The notes below the pieces were generated by a model. The model worked only from the letters and a program-made list of their open reading frames with translations. It was not told where the DNA came from and ran no database searches. A program made the translations under genes and the position numbers. This document shows positions 45,359-54,047 of a DNA stretch of 64,000 bases, piece by piece (the stretch's first letter is position 1; each line of letters begins with the position of its first letter). Source of the DNA: CAWIHS01 sp963836005 (GTDB taxonomy: Bacteria > Pseudomonadota > Gammaproteobacteria > GRL18); contig CAWIHS010000006.1 of assembly GCA_963836005.1 (NCBI GenBank), forward strand, positions 248,001 through 312,000, written 5' to 3'.

Positions 45359-46093
45359 ATGTACCGCAGGTATCAGTGCATGAATCTGCTATTACTGCTG
45401 GCCAGTGATTTTGTTGCTGCTGATAAGGTGGTAATCAAAGATCGCAGGGCCGATCATTTACGCAGTATTAAAAACATACAGGTGGGTGACCGTATTAGTG
45501 CGGGCTTACTGGGTGGCATGGTGGGTGAGGCAGTGGTTTCCCAAAGCAATGATTATCGAACCGAATTAACAATTTCATTAACTGTTCCGCCTCCCGAGGC
45601 TTTACCTGTTCATCTGCTGCTGGCTTTACCTCGTCCTAAAATGCTTAGAAGAATTCTGCAGACGATCAGTGCCATGGGAGTAAAAAAACTGACCTTGATG
45701 AATAGCCTAAAAGTAGAGAAAAGTTACTGGCAGACCCCGTGGCTGAGTGAAGCAAGCATTCGAGAAAATTGTATCCTGGGACTGGAACAGGCTAAAGATA
45801 CCCTCTTGCCGGAAGTCAGGCTGGAAAAAAGATTTAAACCGTTTGTAGAAGATCGGCTGCCAGACCTGATCAACGGCACACATGCCCTGCTGGCACATCC
45901 AGAAACAGGAATAAAATGCCCGGGTGGGGTAATACAACCTGTGACACTGGCTATTGGACCTGAAGGCGGCTTTGTCGATTATGAAGTAGAAAAGTTATCA
46001 CAAGCCGGTTTTGCTTGCTGTCATCTGGGGCCGCGTATATTAAGAGTCGAAAATGCGATAGCGGTTTTATTGGGCCGTCTGAATTGGTGTTAA
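45359..46093 (+). CDS. rsmE: 16S rRNA m3U1498 methyltransferase RsmE
   Basis: A 244-residue SPOUT-class methyltransferase. The C-terminal knot carries LAIGPEGGFVDYEVE and HLGPRILRVENAIAVLLG, typical of RsmE. GGAG 5 nt before ATG 45359 supports this start, although ATG 45380 (MNLLLLLASDF) would also fit the family. It modifies U1498 in the 30S subunit. Confidence 0.92.
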   Translation: MYRRYQCMNLLLLLASDFVAADKVVIKDRRADHLRSIKNIQVGDRISAGLLGGMVGEAVVSQSNDYRTELTISLTVPPPEALPVHLLLALPRPKMLRRILQTISAMGVKKLTLMNSLKVEKSYWQTPWLSEASIRENCILGLEQAKDTLLPEVRLEKRFKPFVEDRLPDLINGTHALLAHPETGIKCPGGVIQPVTLAIGPEGGFVDYEVEKLSQAGFACCHLGPRILRVENAIAVLLGRLNWC

Positions 46094-46129
46094 ACTGCCC
46101 TTATGTTTGGTTGATCAGGAAACAAAGGC

Positions 46130-46462
46130 ATGCAGGCGGTTAAATATAATATCATTCATTTTTCGCAATGGCTTTATCCCTATCTGGGGGAAATAGCGCT
46201 GGCTATAATGGCAACAGTGCTGGTTATTTACGGAGACAGTATTAACCGCCTGGTAAAAAAACACACCAGTGGACTGAATTTTGTGATCAGGACTGGCGTA
46301 TTCATCTTATTGTGTACTTTCGGCTATGGAGCTCTGCTGATCTTCTTTACCCCGATGCTGGGAAAATGGCTGGCAGGCCTGGGTATGATTTATCTGGGAC
46401 CATTGATTGTAGCTGTTTTTATAGTTCTTGGTGTTCTGGCAGAGAGAAAAAACCAGATTTAA
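46130..46462 (+). CDS. DUF3392 family membrane protein
   Basis: A 110-residue protein with three or four hydrophobic helices (IALAIMATVLVIYG, TGVFILLCTFGYGALLIFF, MIYLGPLIVAVFIVLGVLAE). The pattern fits DUF3392, a small inner-membrane protein of unknown role common in gammaproteobacteria. It lies after rsmE and is convergent with yrfG. Confidence 0.8.
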   Translation: MQAVKYNIIHFSQWLYPYLGEIALAIMATVLVIYGDSINRLVKKHTSGLNFVIRTGVFILLCTFGYGALLIFFTPMLGKWLAGLGMIYLGPLIVAVFIVLGVLAERKNQI

Positions 46463-46557
46463 CGATAAACAGCAGTAGCGGTATAATCCTGGACAGTTTT
46501 TATAGACTGACATCGTTAGCGGGAAAAAAGTCTTCGCCATGCAGGCAATGAGCTGGT

Positions 46558-47208
46558 TTACTCAGGCATAATTTCCTTAAATGAATGAATCGCCTGGAAC
46601 TCACCCACGTCTTTTATGGCTGCTTTGCTGTCGGGTTGGTAAATCGCCAGTAAATGCCTGATGCCGTAATCTCCGGCAGAATGCAGAGCCTGCAGATTGT
46701 CGTCAATAAGAAGGGTTCGGCGGGGATTAAACTTTTCCAGACGATGCAGCTTGTCCCAGAAAGCAGCATCTTCCTTGGGTAATCCCAGCTCATGGGCACT
46801 GATGATTTTGTCCAGAAACCCGGCCAGCGGGGTATGGTTCATCTTCAGAGTTAGACTTTTCTGGTGCGCATTGGTCACCAGTACTCTTCTTTTTGATGTT
46901 TGCTGCAGAGTTTTAAGAAATTCTATGACAAAAGGGTGTACTTTGATCAGGTGCTTGACTTCTTCTTTCAACAGGGCGATGTCCAGCTCCAGTTTTTCGG
47001 TCCAATAATCAATACAGTACCAGTTGATGGTACCTTCAAGCAGACGATATCTTTGACTTAATTCATCCTGAGCCTGTTGAAGAGTCAAATTGTTTTTTTC
47101 TGCAAAACGTTTTGGGACATGCTCTAGCCAGAAATGATTGTCAAAATGCAAATCCAGTAATGTTCCGTCCATATCCAGAAAAACTGTATCAATTTGATCC
47201 CAATCCAA
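46558..47208 (-). CDS. yrfG: GMP/IMP nucleotidase YrfG-like (HAD family)
   Basis: A 216-residue HAD hydrolase: motif I TVFLDMDGTLLDLHFDN, motif II VLVTNAHQKS, motif III KED, motif IV RTLLIDDNLQAL. The segment DNHFWLEHVPKRFAEK is typical of YrfG, which dephosphorylates GMP and IMP. Normal length. Confidence 0.88.
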   Translation of the reverse strand: MDWDQIDTVFLDMDGTLLDLHFDNHFWLEHVPKRFAEKNNLTLQQAQDELSQRYRLLEGTINWYCIDYWTEKLELDIALLKEEVKHLIKVHPFVIEFLKTLQQTSKRRVLVTNAHQKSLTLKMNHTPLAGFLDKIISAHELGLPKEDAAFWDKLHRLEKFNPRRTLLIDDNLQALHSAGDYGIRHLLAIYQPDSKAAIKDVGEFQAIHSFKEIMPE

Positions 47209-47377
47209 CTTAACAACAGCCTTTTATCATGAGTAAAAAACGTTTACTATTGTATCAGGAGTTGAGATATTCAGCGAGAGTTGAGTGAATAACTATGGCA
47301 TCAGATAGCTCAGTGTCAGTCAGAATCCTGCTCGTTTCTAGATTGAGTGCTTGAAACTAAATTAATCAGGGCTATTC

Positions 47378-48232
47378 ATGACATTAGAAAACAATATCCA
47401 GTTAGATAAAAAATTTTTGACCGAACTGGCTGAATGGCTGCCCGAAGTTATTCACATAGCCCGCAAAGCGGGTGAGAAAATTCTGCAAATTTACTGCACT
47501 GATTTTACTGTCACCAGTAAAAACGATGATACTCCGGTGACCTGTGCTGATCTTGCTGCGCATGAACTGATTCAGGCAGGTCTGGAAACGCTTACCCCAA
47601 AGCTGCCAGTTTTGTCAGAAGAGTCTGAGCAGATACCTTTCGCGCAAAGAGCAAACTGGCCTACTTACTGGCTGGTAGATCCGCTGGACGGGACCAAAGA
47701 ATTCATTGCTCATAGCGGAGAGTTCAGCGTTAATATCGCCCTGGTGCATGGCCATCAGGCTGTTATGGGGGTTATTTACAGCCCGGTAAAAAAATGTGTT
47801 TATTATGCAATTAGGGGCGGCGGTGCCTTTTATCAGCAGGATAATAAAGCAGCGCTAGCGATCCAGGTGAGAAATAGTACCCGACAAAAGATCGTTCTGG
47901 CCGGAACACAGGCCAAATTTTCAACAGAAATGCAAAGCTTTGTGAATAATCTGTCCCGCACGGCTAATGGTTATAAGATGATTAAAATGGGTAGTTCTTT
48001 GAAATCATGCCTGATTGCTCAGGGAGTAGCGGATATCTACGCTCGGTTGGGCCCAACTTCAGAATGGGACACTGCTGCGGCGCAGTGTATCGTTGAAGAG
48101 GCTGGCGGGCTGATCACAGACACCCTTATGCAGCCGTTGCAATACAACACCAAAGCTTCCCTGCTTAATCCGCACTTTTTTGTTTTTGGCGACAAAAGCG
48201 TTGACTGGTCCGAATTCCTGGAGAAAAATTAA
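47378..48232 (+). CDS. cysQ: 3'(2'),5'-bisphosphate nucleotidase CysQ
   Basis: A 284-residue inositol-monophosphatase-fold enzyme that removes phosphate from PAP, a by-product of sulfate assimilation. Metal site VDPLDGTKEFI, upstream PVLSEESEQIP, and the late EWDTAAAQCIVEEAGG are present. It is convergent with minE. Confidence 0.92.
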   Translation: MTLENNIQLDKKFLTELAEWLPEVIHIARKAGEKILQIYCTDFTVTSKNDDTPVTCADLAAHELIQAGLETLTPKLPVLSEESEQIPFAQRANWPTYWLVDPLDGTKEFIAHSGEFSVNIALVHGHQAVMGVIYSPVKKCVYYAIRGGGAFYQQDNKAALAIQVRNSTRQKIVLAGTQAKFSTEMQSFVNNLSRTANGYKMIKMGSSLKSCLIAQGVADIYARLGPTSEWDTAAAQCIVEEAGGLITDTLMQPLQYNTKASLLNPHFFVFGDKSVDWSEFLEKN

Positions 48233-48271
48233 TTCTCTGCAGCGCATGAGCTGTGCTGCCGCAGGTGCGTA

Positions 48272-48541
48272 TTACAACTTGTTATCATGTTCCGGTAATG
48301 TAACGTTGAGCTCTAGAACCGGGCAGTTTTTATCATCCGTATCCAGTTGAACCTGTACCTGATCAGCAGAGATATCAACATACTTGCTGATAACCTTGAG
48401 CAAATCCTGCTTCAGTTTAGGCAAATAGTCTGCCTGGCTCGGTCCGCTATGCTGATGAGCAACTATGATTTGCAGTCGTTCTTTGGCCAATGAGGCGGTA
48501 TTGCTTTTTTTGGTGCTGCGAAAATAATCTAAAATACCCAT
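48272..48541 (-). CDS. minE: Cell division topological specificity factor MinE
   Basis: An 89-residue protein with the MinD-interacting N-terminus MGILDYFRS and the helix AKERLQIIVAHQH, then a dimerisation domain. MinE drives MinCD oscillation to place the septum at mid-cell. It follows minD by 3 bp. Confidence 0.95.
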   Translation of the reverse strand: MGILDYFRSTKKSNTASLAKERLQIIVAHQHSGPSQADYLPKLKQDLLKVISKYVDISADQVQVQLDTDDKNCPVLELNVTLPEHDNKL

Positions 48542-48544
48542 TGA

Positions 48545-49354
48545 TCAGCCCCCGAATACTCTGGAGAAAAAACCCTTTTTCTCTGCTGTTAGAAATCGAT
48601 GCTCCACATCATTGCCCAGAAAACGTTCTACCACATCATCATAGGCCTGACCTGCAATACTGGCTTCATCCAGTATCACCGGATTACCCGTATTGGAAGC
48701 CTGCAGGACCGATTCCGATTCGGGGATCACTCCCAGCAGCGGAATTGCAAGAATTTCAATAATATCATCAATGGCCAGCATTTCACCATCTGCAACCCGT
48801 TTTGGCGAATAGCGGGTGACGATTAAATGAGGTTTTACCGGACTTTCGTTGTCAATAATACGTTTGGTTTTACTATCCAGAATACCCAGGATACGGTCAG
48901 AATCTCTAACCGATGAAACTTCCGGGTTGGTGACGACTAATGCTTCATCCGCATAGTAAAGCGCCATATAAGCACCTGTTTCAATGCCGGCAGGTGAATC
49001 ACAGATGATATAATCAAATGTTTGTGCTAATTCCTCCAGCACCTTGCCAACGCCTTCAAGGGATAGTGCTTCTTTATCACGGGTCTGGGATGCAGGCAGA
49101 AGATAGAGGTTTTCAACCCGTTTATCCTTGATCAATGCCTGATTGAGTTTGGCTTCGCCATTAATTACATTGATAAAATCAAACACCACGCGGCGTTCAC
49201 AGCCCATGATCAGATCCAGATTACGCAGCCCGATATCAAAATCAATAATGACGGTTTTGTGGCCTTTTTGCGCCAGGCCGGTTCCAAATGCTGCGCTGGT
49301 GGTGGTTTTGCCAACTCCTCCCTTGCCGGAGGTTACTACAATAATTCGTGCCAT
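48545..49354 (-). CDS. minD: Septum site-determining ATPase MinD
   Basis: A 269-residue P-loop ATPase with the deviant Walker A SGKGGVGKTTTS, IIDFDIGLRNLDL and DSPAGIETGA, and a C-terminal amphipathic membrane-targeting helix (FFSRVFGG). It binds the membrane with ATP and recruits MinC or MinE. Second of minCDE. Confidence 0.97.
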   Translation of the reverse strand: MARIIVVTSGKGGVGKTTTSAAFGTGLAQKGHKTVIIDFDIGLRNLDLIMGCERRVVFDFINVINGEAKLNQALIKDKRVENLYLLPASQTRDKEALSLEGVGKVLEELAQTFDYIICDSPAGIETGAYMALYYADEALVVTNPEVSSVRDSDRILGILDSKTKRIIDNESPVKPHLIVTRYSPKRVADGEMLAIDDIIEILAIPLLGVIPESESVLQASNTGNPVILDEASIAGQAYDDVVERFLGNDVEHRFLTAEKKGFFSRVFGG

Positions 49355-49417
49355 TGTCTGATTAATATCCTGTTCACTTGATTAAATAGTAGCTGTCCAC
49401 AAATATATGCATGGAAA

Positions 49418-50191
49418 CTAGTTAGTTAATGATTCAATCTGTAATTTTTCATCAGTTAATGAAATGAATACGGACTGGTTGATTTTATCCTGTGGAATGT
49501 CTTCACTCAATAGGTAAATGCCGGCAATTGAATACAATTCGGCCTGCATTGCCTGACAGAAAATTGAGGCAGACTGATCGCCTTTGATACCGGCCAAAGC
49601 GCGTCCCCGCAGTACTCCATATACATGGATATTACCATCCGCAAGAATTTCTGCACCCGCACTGACCGAACCTATGATAATTAGATCCCCATTGGGTGCG
49701 TAGACCTGTCTTCCGGATCGAATGGTCTGGCGAATAATTTTTGGCTTTTGATATTTGGTGACGGTAATCGTCTTTGGCTCGGGCGACACCTGCTGCTCGG
49801 GTTTAGATTCAGCTTCAGCAGCAGGCATGAGTGCCGGCGGTTCCTGCTTTTTGGGCTGGTGTGCTTCAGCCAGTGCCCCCAAGCCCGCAGCTTCAATAAC
49901 CGTGTTCAATGATTTGGGGGCACCCTTGACGCCCACAGGTATAATCGAATGAGCCAGCAGCAATTCTCTCAGGGCATAAAAATCCAACTCCTGCTGCTGT
50001 GCTGCAGGCAGCAGGTGAAGATCTATGACGATAGGCGTAGAGTTAAAAAATTTAGGTGCCATTTTGACCTTTTCTGCCAGCTGCGTTTCCAGCAGTTCCA
50101 GATCATCTGCAAACAACTGTAGAACAGTTAGGGTAAAAAGGCTGCCTTTTAATTCAAAACAGGGTTTATCCATATAAATTTTATTTAACAT
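49418..50191 (-). CDS. minC: Septum site-determining inhibitor MinC
   Basis: A 257-residue FtsZ inhibitor. The N-terminal domain (FELKGSLFTLTVLQLFADDL) is followed by a linker and the C-terminal beta-helix domain beginning RQTIRSGRQVYAPNGDLIIIGSVSAGAEILADGNIHVYG, the MinD-binding signature. First gene of the operon. Confidence 0.95.
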   Translation of the reverse strand: MLNKIYMDKPCFELKGSLFTLTVLQLFADDLELLETQLAEKVKMAPKFFNSTPIVIDLHLLPAAQQQELDFYALRELLLAHSIIPVGVKGAPKSLNTVIEAAGLGALAEAHQPKKQEPPALMPAAEAESKPEQQVSPEPKTITVTKYQKPKIIRQTIRSGRQVYAPNGDLIIIGSVSAGAEILADGNIHVYGVLRGRALAGIKGDQSASIFCQAMQAELYSIAGIYLLSEDIPQDKINQSVFISLTDEKLQIESLTN

Positions 50192-50237
50192 TTTCTGTAG
50201 CGGAACTTGTAGCGGAATATGCAGAATTAAAACTGCC

Positions 50238-50279
50238 GTAACTGCTCAGTGTGATAGTCTACATAGGCTGAGAAGTTAC
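50238..50279 (+). repeat. Minimal C-like inverted repeat (42 bp)
   Basis: GTAACTGCTCAG on the left and, in reverse, GTAACTTCTCAGCC on the right, with only a short centre. These are the same ends as family C and D with no interior. Flanks AAACTGCC and AACCTGTT agree at 5 of 8. It lies just upstream of minC. Confidence 0.6.
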
Positions 50280-50502
50280 AACCTGTTTTCTCTTATCTGA
50301 GCTAAAAATCATCTCAAGTCCATTTTCCCTGTAAATTCAAAGCCATAATTAATGCTGAGTCGATTGCTTTACGAGGTCTGATTCTTAAAAAAAGCTATTA
50401 TAGCAAAAAATCTTCTTACGGCCTCAATATTTGACAAATAGTTGAACTATCCAGAAAATGCTTCTGCAACTATTACATTTTCAACAACAGGCTATCTGTC
50501 AG

Positions 50503-50886
50503 ATGGACAGTTCTTTTCTGATTATCATTTTTATTATTGCTGTCGTTATCTGGTTTCAGTTTGGACTTCTTTATGAGGCGGTGAAATTTCAGGGTAAAGA
50601 CGTAAGTGGTATGCTGCGAAAATTTAATTTGCCCGTGCATGACAAAGTCTTATTGTTTTTCTGCAGTGAATACTGTGATCCCTGCCGGGCCATGTATCCG
50701 CTGATTGAAAAACTCAAACAGGACTATAATCAGGTGAAAACAGTGGACGTAAAGAAAAATACTGAATTGGCCGGGAGTCTGAAGATCCGCGCTACTCCCA
50801 CCATTGTAATCATTGATAACGGCTGTATTAAGAAAGTCCTGCCGGGCACTCAATCTGAGGCTAAACTGCGCGCTCTGCTCGATTGA
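50503..50886 (+). CDS. Membrane-anchored thioredoxin-like protein
   Basis: A protein of about 127 residues from ATG 50503. An N-terminal membrane segment (FLIIIFIIAVVIWFQFGLLY) is followed by a thioredoxin fold with FFCSEYCDPCRAMYP (active-site CDPC), the cis-Pro in IRATPTIVII, and a short C-terminal helix. It is either a periplasmic or cytoplasmic-facing redox protein; orientation is unclear. An upstream in-frame start at 50458 would add 15 residues. Confidence 0.8.
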   Translation: MDSSFLIIIFIIAVVIWFQFGLLYEAVKFQGKDVSGMLRKFNLPVHDKVLLFFCSEYCDPCRAMYPLIEKLKQDYNQVKTVDVKKNTELAGSLKIRATPTIVIIDNGCIKKVLPGTQSEAKLRALLD

Positions 50887-51214
50887 AAAGTGCTATTTGA
50901 TAGAAAAAGGTGCAGGAATAATGATATTCCTCATGCTTCAATAGAGTTGCCTGCCAGTAAGCACTTTCTTATAGACAGATTGAGTTGTTAGCATTGATTC
51001 GTGATCATGCAGCATGCTCCCGAGCAGGGCATCTATTCGTTCCTTAGAACCTTCGAAGGATGCTCGCTAAATGAGTGAGCCTGACACCGCTGAGCATACC
51101 CGATTGCTCTTAATGGCTATTTCACATCAGGGTTAATTAGGTTACTATGCGAATTCTATGCCCTGAATTCGCAGCAAAAGCGTCAATACGGGGGAAATCC
51201 ATCTTTACAAAGCA
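50887..51214. other. Gene-free stretch with one strong hairpin
   Basis: No gene is seen. The sequence TGCGAATTC, 8 nt, GAATTCGCA (51148-51173) is a perfect 9-bp inverted repeat lying 40 bp before the DUF3581 start, possibly an operator. The remainder is not recognised. Confidence 0.4.
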
Positions 51215-51931
51215 GTGAATATGAAGCTTAATAACTATTTTAATCAGCACCATGACCTGGTGACTTTTACACGTTCTCAGGGGAGTTCGTTTGCGAAAAA
51301 AATGGCGGGTGACTTTAATCCCATCCATAATGAAGACGCAAAAAAGTTTTGTGTTCCCGGCGATCTGCTTTTTGCTATCGTATTATGCAAGTATGGCGTC
51401 AGTCAGAAAATGGATTTTGAATTTGCCGGCATGGTAAGCGATGAAACTGAATTGCTGTTCCCGCAACATTTTGAGCATGAATTTAGTGTGTCTGATACTC
51501 AAGGCAGACATTATATGAACATTGTCACCTCTGGTGAAGTATCGACAGATGAAGAATTTATAGAAAACCTGATTGAACAGTATGTGCAGTTTTCCGGTCA
51601 GGCCTTTCCGCAAATTCTGGTGAGTTTGATGCAGAATGAAGACGTTATGATCAATCCCGCCCGTCCGCTGGTGATCTATAAAAATATGACTCTGCAAGTG
51701 GATCATTTTAGCAGCGGTCAGCTTGAACTTGAACCGACTGAGTCGATTTTGCAGGTGAATGGAAAAAAAGGCCAGGTAACACTTAATTTTGCCATTTTGT
51801 CGGACAGTAAAGAAATTGGGCATGGCGCCAAGAACATGGTGATAAGTGGTTTGCGGCCGTATGACCAGGAATCGATCGACACGATTATCAGTGATTATAA
51901 TCAGTTAAAAACAGCTTATCACAGGAATTAA
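51215..51931 (+). CDS. DUF3581 family protein
   Basis: A 238-residue protein with the DUF3581 pattern: FTRSQGSSFAKKMAGDFNPIHNEDAKKFCVPGDLLFAIVLCKYG, where the DFNPIH segment recalls MaoC-like hot-dog dehydratases. The C-terminal half includes GHGAKNMVISGLRPYD. Function unknown; the family is restricted to gammaproteobacteria as far as I know. Confidence 0.85.
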   Translation: MNMKLNNYFNQHHDLVTFTRSQGSSFAKKMAGDFNPIHNEDAKKFCVPGDLLFAIVLCKYGVSQKMDFEFAGMVSDETELLFPQHFEHEFSVSDTQGRHYMNIVTSGEVSTDEEFIENLIEQYVQFSGQAFPQILVSLMQNEDVMINPARPLVIYKNMTLQVDHFSSGQLELEPTESILQVNGKKGQVTLNFAILSDSKEIGHGAKNMVISGLRPYDQESIDTIISDYNQLKTAYHRN

Positions 51932-51992
51932 TTAGTGTTTACCCAGCATATTGCTCAACATTTCGGTTTGATAGAATAGTGCGTTTTGCTGA

Positions 51993-52889
51993 TTAACCCT
52001 GGTCTATCTTAAAAATCGCTTTGCCCTCAACGCTCTGTTCCAGGGCTTTGAGATGCAAGTGGCTGGTATCAGGTAGCTGTAGCGGCGCTGCTTTTTTAGC
52101 CAGCTCTTCATTACCATCCTCATTTGCTTCAGCAAGGCTTAGATTATCGCTATCGGGAATATCCACGGGTGAAGGCTTTGTGCTTGCGTCAGAAAGAGCT
52201 CGAGCGTCATCCTGCTCGGCTAATTTGATGCTGCTGATATCGGGTATATCCAGCGCCGCAACGGGTTGAGTAAATTCTTCCAGACTGCCGCTATTGGGGG
52301 CATTTAAGCTGATATGATCAGTATCCGGGATAATGGCTGGAATAACTATTTCGGTGTATTCTTCCAGGCTGCCGGATTGTGCAGGGGACATGGATAAATG
52401 TGCAATGTCCGGCACTTCAACTGTGGCATGGCGAGGTAAGTTGGGTATTACTCCCGTATTAGCCGGCACCAATACCAGCTCACTGTCCTGTGCTTGTGCA
52501 TCCAGATCCGCTGTTGCGGGTGTCAATGATTCTGTTTCACTTTCACAATGCTGGTTATAATTAAGCAGTGAAGTCAGACCACTGCTCAGGCCAGCACTGG
52601 ATTGAAGCTGTTCCTGGCAAGCGTCTTTTGCTCCAGCGGGCTCATTATCTACAGGGCCAGAATCTATTTTTACTGCCTTTGCTCTGGCTCCGGCTGTTGC
52701 TAATATCTTCAGGTACTTTTTTGCAGCCGCTGCATCCAGATTTTTTTTTATCACAATGGCTTTACCGGAAAAAAGCTGGGCGATCTTACTGTCATCAGCT
52801 TTAAAAAGCCTGGCAAGATTATCCTTGACCTTATTAATTGAAGCCTTATCCTGAATTTGTCCCTGAAACACAAGATTATATAGAGTCAT
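51993..52889 (-). CDS. Hypothetical protein with five 28-residue repeats
   Basis: A 298-residue protein. The N-terminal 75 residues (LYNLVFQGQIQDKASINKV..., LFSGKAIVIKKNLD, AAAAKKYLKILATAGARAKAV) resemble a small gammaproteobacterial domain of unknown role. The acidic C-terminal half has five copies of a motif (V/I/L)PDxxx(L/I)x(L/M) at residues 159, 187, 215, 244 and 272, a period of 28. No signal peptide or membrane segment. It could be a scaffold that presents a repeated binding motif; no function is assigned. Confidence 0.65.
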   Translation of the reverse strand: MTLYNLVFQGQIQDKASINKVKDNLARLFKADDSKIAQLFSGKAIVIKKNLDAAAAKKYLKILATAGARAKAVKIDSGPVDNEPAGAKDACQEQLQSSAGLSSGLTSLLNYNQHCESETESLTPATADLDAQAQDSELVLVPANTGVIPNLPRHATVEVPDIAHLSMSPAQSGSLEEYTEIVIPAIIPDTDHISLNAPNSGSLEEFTQPVAALDIPDISSIKLAEQDDARALSDASTKPSPVDIPDSDNLSLAEANEDGNEELAKKAAPLQLPDTSHLHLKALEQSVEGKAIFKIDQG

Positions 52890-53094
52890 ACTTGAATTTA
52901 TACCCGCTCAATCACGATCTCTTCAGATGCGCTGAATGATTTTTGTAAATGGAATACTTTTGAAAATCATAAGTCGTCTGTAGACTGGCTTGTGCCAATT
53001 TGCACAGAGCTATAGTTAATGACTATAACATACCAGGAAGAGACTAAAACAAGGGGTTTTAAAAATTGTGAAGCGACCCCCATTTTCGGGGACA

Positions 53095-53134
53095 TTATTG
53101 CTGGAAAATACTCACTGGTATCCTCCAGCAATAA
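53095..53134 (-). terminator. Hairpin downstream of sodB
   Basis: A perfect 11-bp inverted repeat, TTATTGCTGGA / TCCAGCAATAA, with an 18-nt loop lies 21 bp past the sodB stop. There is no adjacent U-run, so it may stabilise the 3' end rather than terminate transcription by itself. Confidence 0.45.
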
Positions 53135-53154
53135 CTGCAGACTGACTGGAAAAT

Positions 53155-53730
53155 TTACAGGTTAGATGCTACAAAATCCCAGTTGACCAGGTTCCAGAAT
53201 GCCGCTACATAGTCAGGACGGGCATTGCGGTAATCAATGTAGTAAGCATGTTCCCAGACATCACAGGTTAGTAAGGGAGTCACTCCATCAGTTAATGGGC
53301 AGCCTGCATTTGAGGTCTTAACGATTTCAAGCTCACCTGCCGCTGTTTTGACCAGCCATGTCCAGCCGGAACCGAAGTTAGTCACACAAGCTGCTGTAAA
53401 TGCTTCTTTGAACTGGTCAAATGAGCCAAATTTGGCAGTAATAGCTTCAGCCAGAGCTCCGGCGGGTTCGCCTCCGCCATTTGGACTCAGGCAGTTCCAG
53501 TAAAATGTATGATTCCAGACCTGGGCGGCGTTATTGAAAATACCGCCATCAGATTTTTTGATAACATCTTCCAGAGACATATTTTCAAATTCTGTACCGG
53601 CAGTCAGGTTGTTTAGATTAACAACATAGGTATTGTGGTGTTTACCGTAATGGTATTCCAGTGTTTCTGCAGAAATATGCGGAGCTAAAGCTGATTTTTC
53701 AAAAGGTAGAGCGGGTAGTTCAAATGCCAT
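53155..53730 (-). CDS. sodB: Iron superoxide dismutase SodB
   Basis: A 191-residue enzyme from ATG 53730, with AAAGGA upstream. Metal ligands are in LEYHYGKHH (His), VWNHTFYWNCLSP (His), DVWEHAYYIDY (Asp and His). The sequence GGIFNNAAQVWNHTFYW is typical of iron-type enzymes. It detoxifies superoxide. Divergent from the HyuB-like gene. Confidence 0.95.
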   Translation of the reverse strand: MAFELPALPFEKSALAPHISAETLEYHYGKHHNTYVVNLNNLTAGTEFENMSLEDVIKKSDGGIFNNAAQVWNHTFYWNCLSPNGGGEPAGALAEAITAKFGSFDQFKEAFTAACVTNFGSGWTWLVKTAAGELEIVKTSNAGCPLTDGVTPLLTCDVWEHAYYIDYRNARPDYVAAFWNLVNWDFVASNL

Positions 53731-54047
53731 AATCAAATTTTCCTTTCAGTTGAGTTATAATGAATGTGCTAAAGCATAACACTATTTAAAATCATATCCT
53801 AGTAAATTGGTTGGTTATATTAAAGCATATTAACAACATTTTGCAATATGATTTGCCTGAAAAACACGACCATTTGCCGATTGAAATATATAATGATAAA
53901 AAAACAATAACATAGTGTACTAATCAGTTAAACTTACTGTTAATTATAGGTCAGGCAAAACAACACAAAGGGTGTTCTATGCAATAGAACTCTGCTTCTA
54001 TTTTACTGTTAGAATATGTCAATAATGTGTAATTTACAGGTTTTGCT
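53731..54047. other. AT-rich divergent promoter region
   Basis: About 317 bp between sodB and the HyuB-like gene, very AT-rich, without a gene. It must hold the promoters of both; none matches a consensus closely enough to mark. Confidence 0.35.

Noticed and set aside
51148..51173. Intrinsic terminator after the thioredoxin gene
   Set aside because: The 9-bp palindrome has no U-run and lies 260 bp past the stop, closer to the next gene; an operator is as likely.
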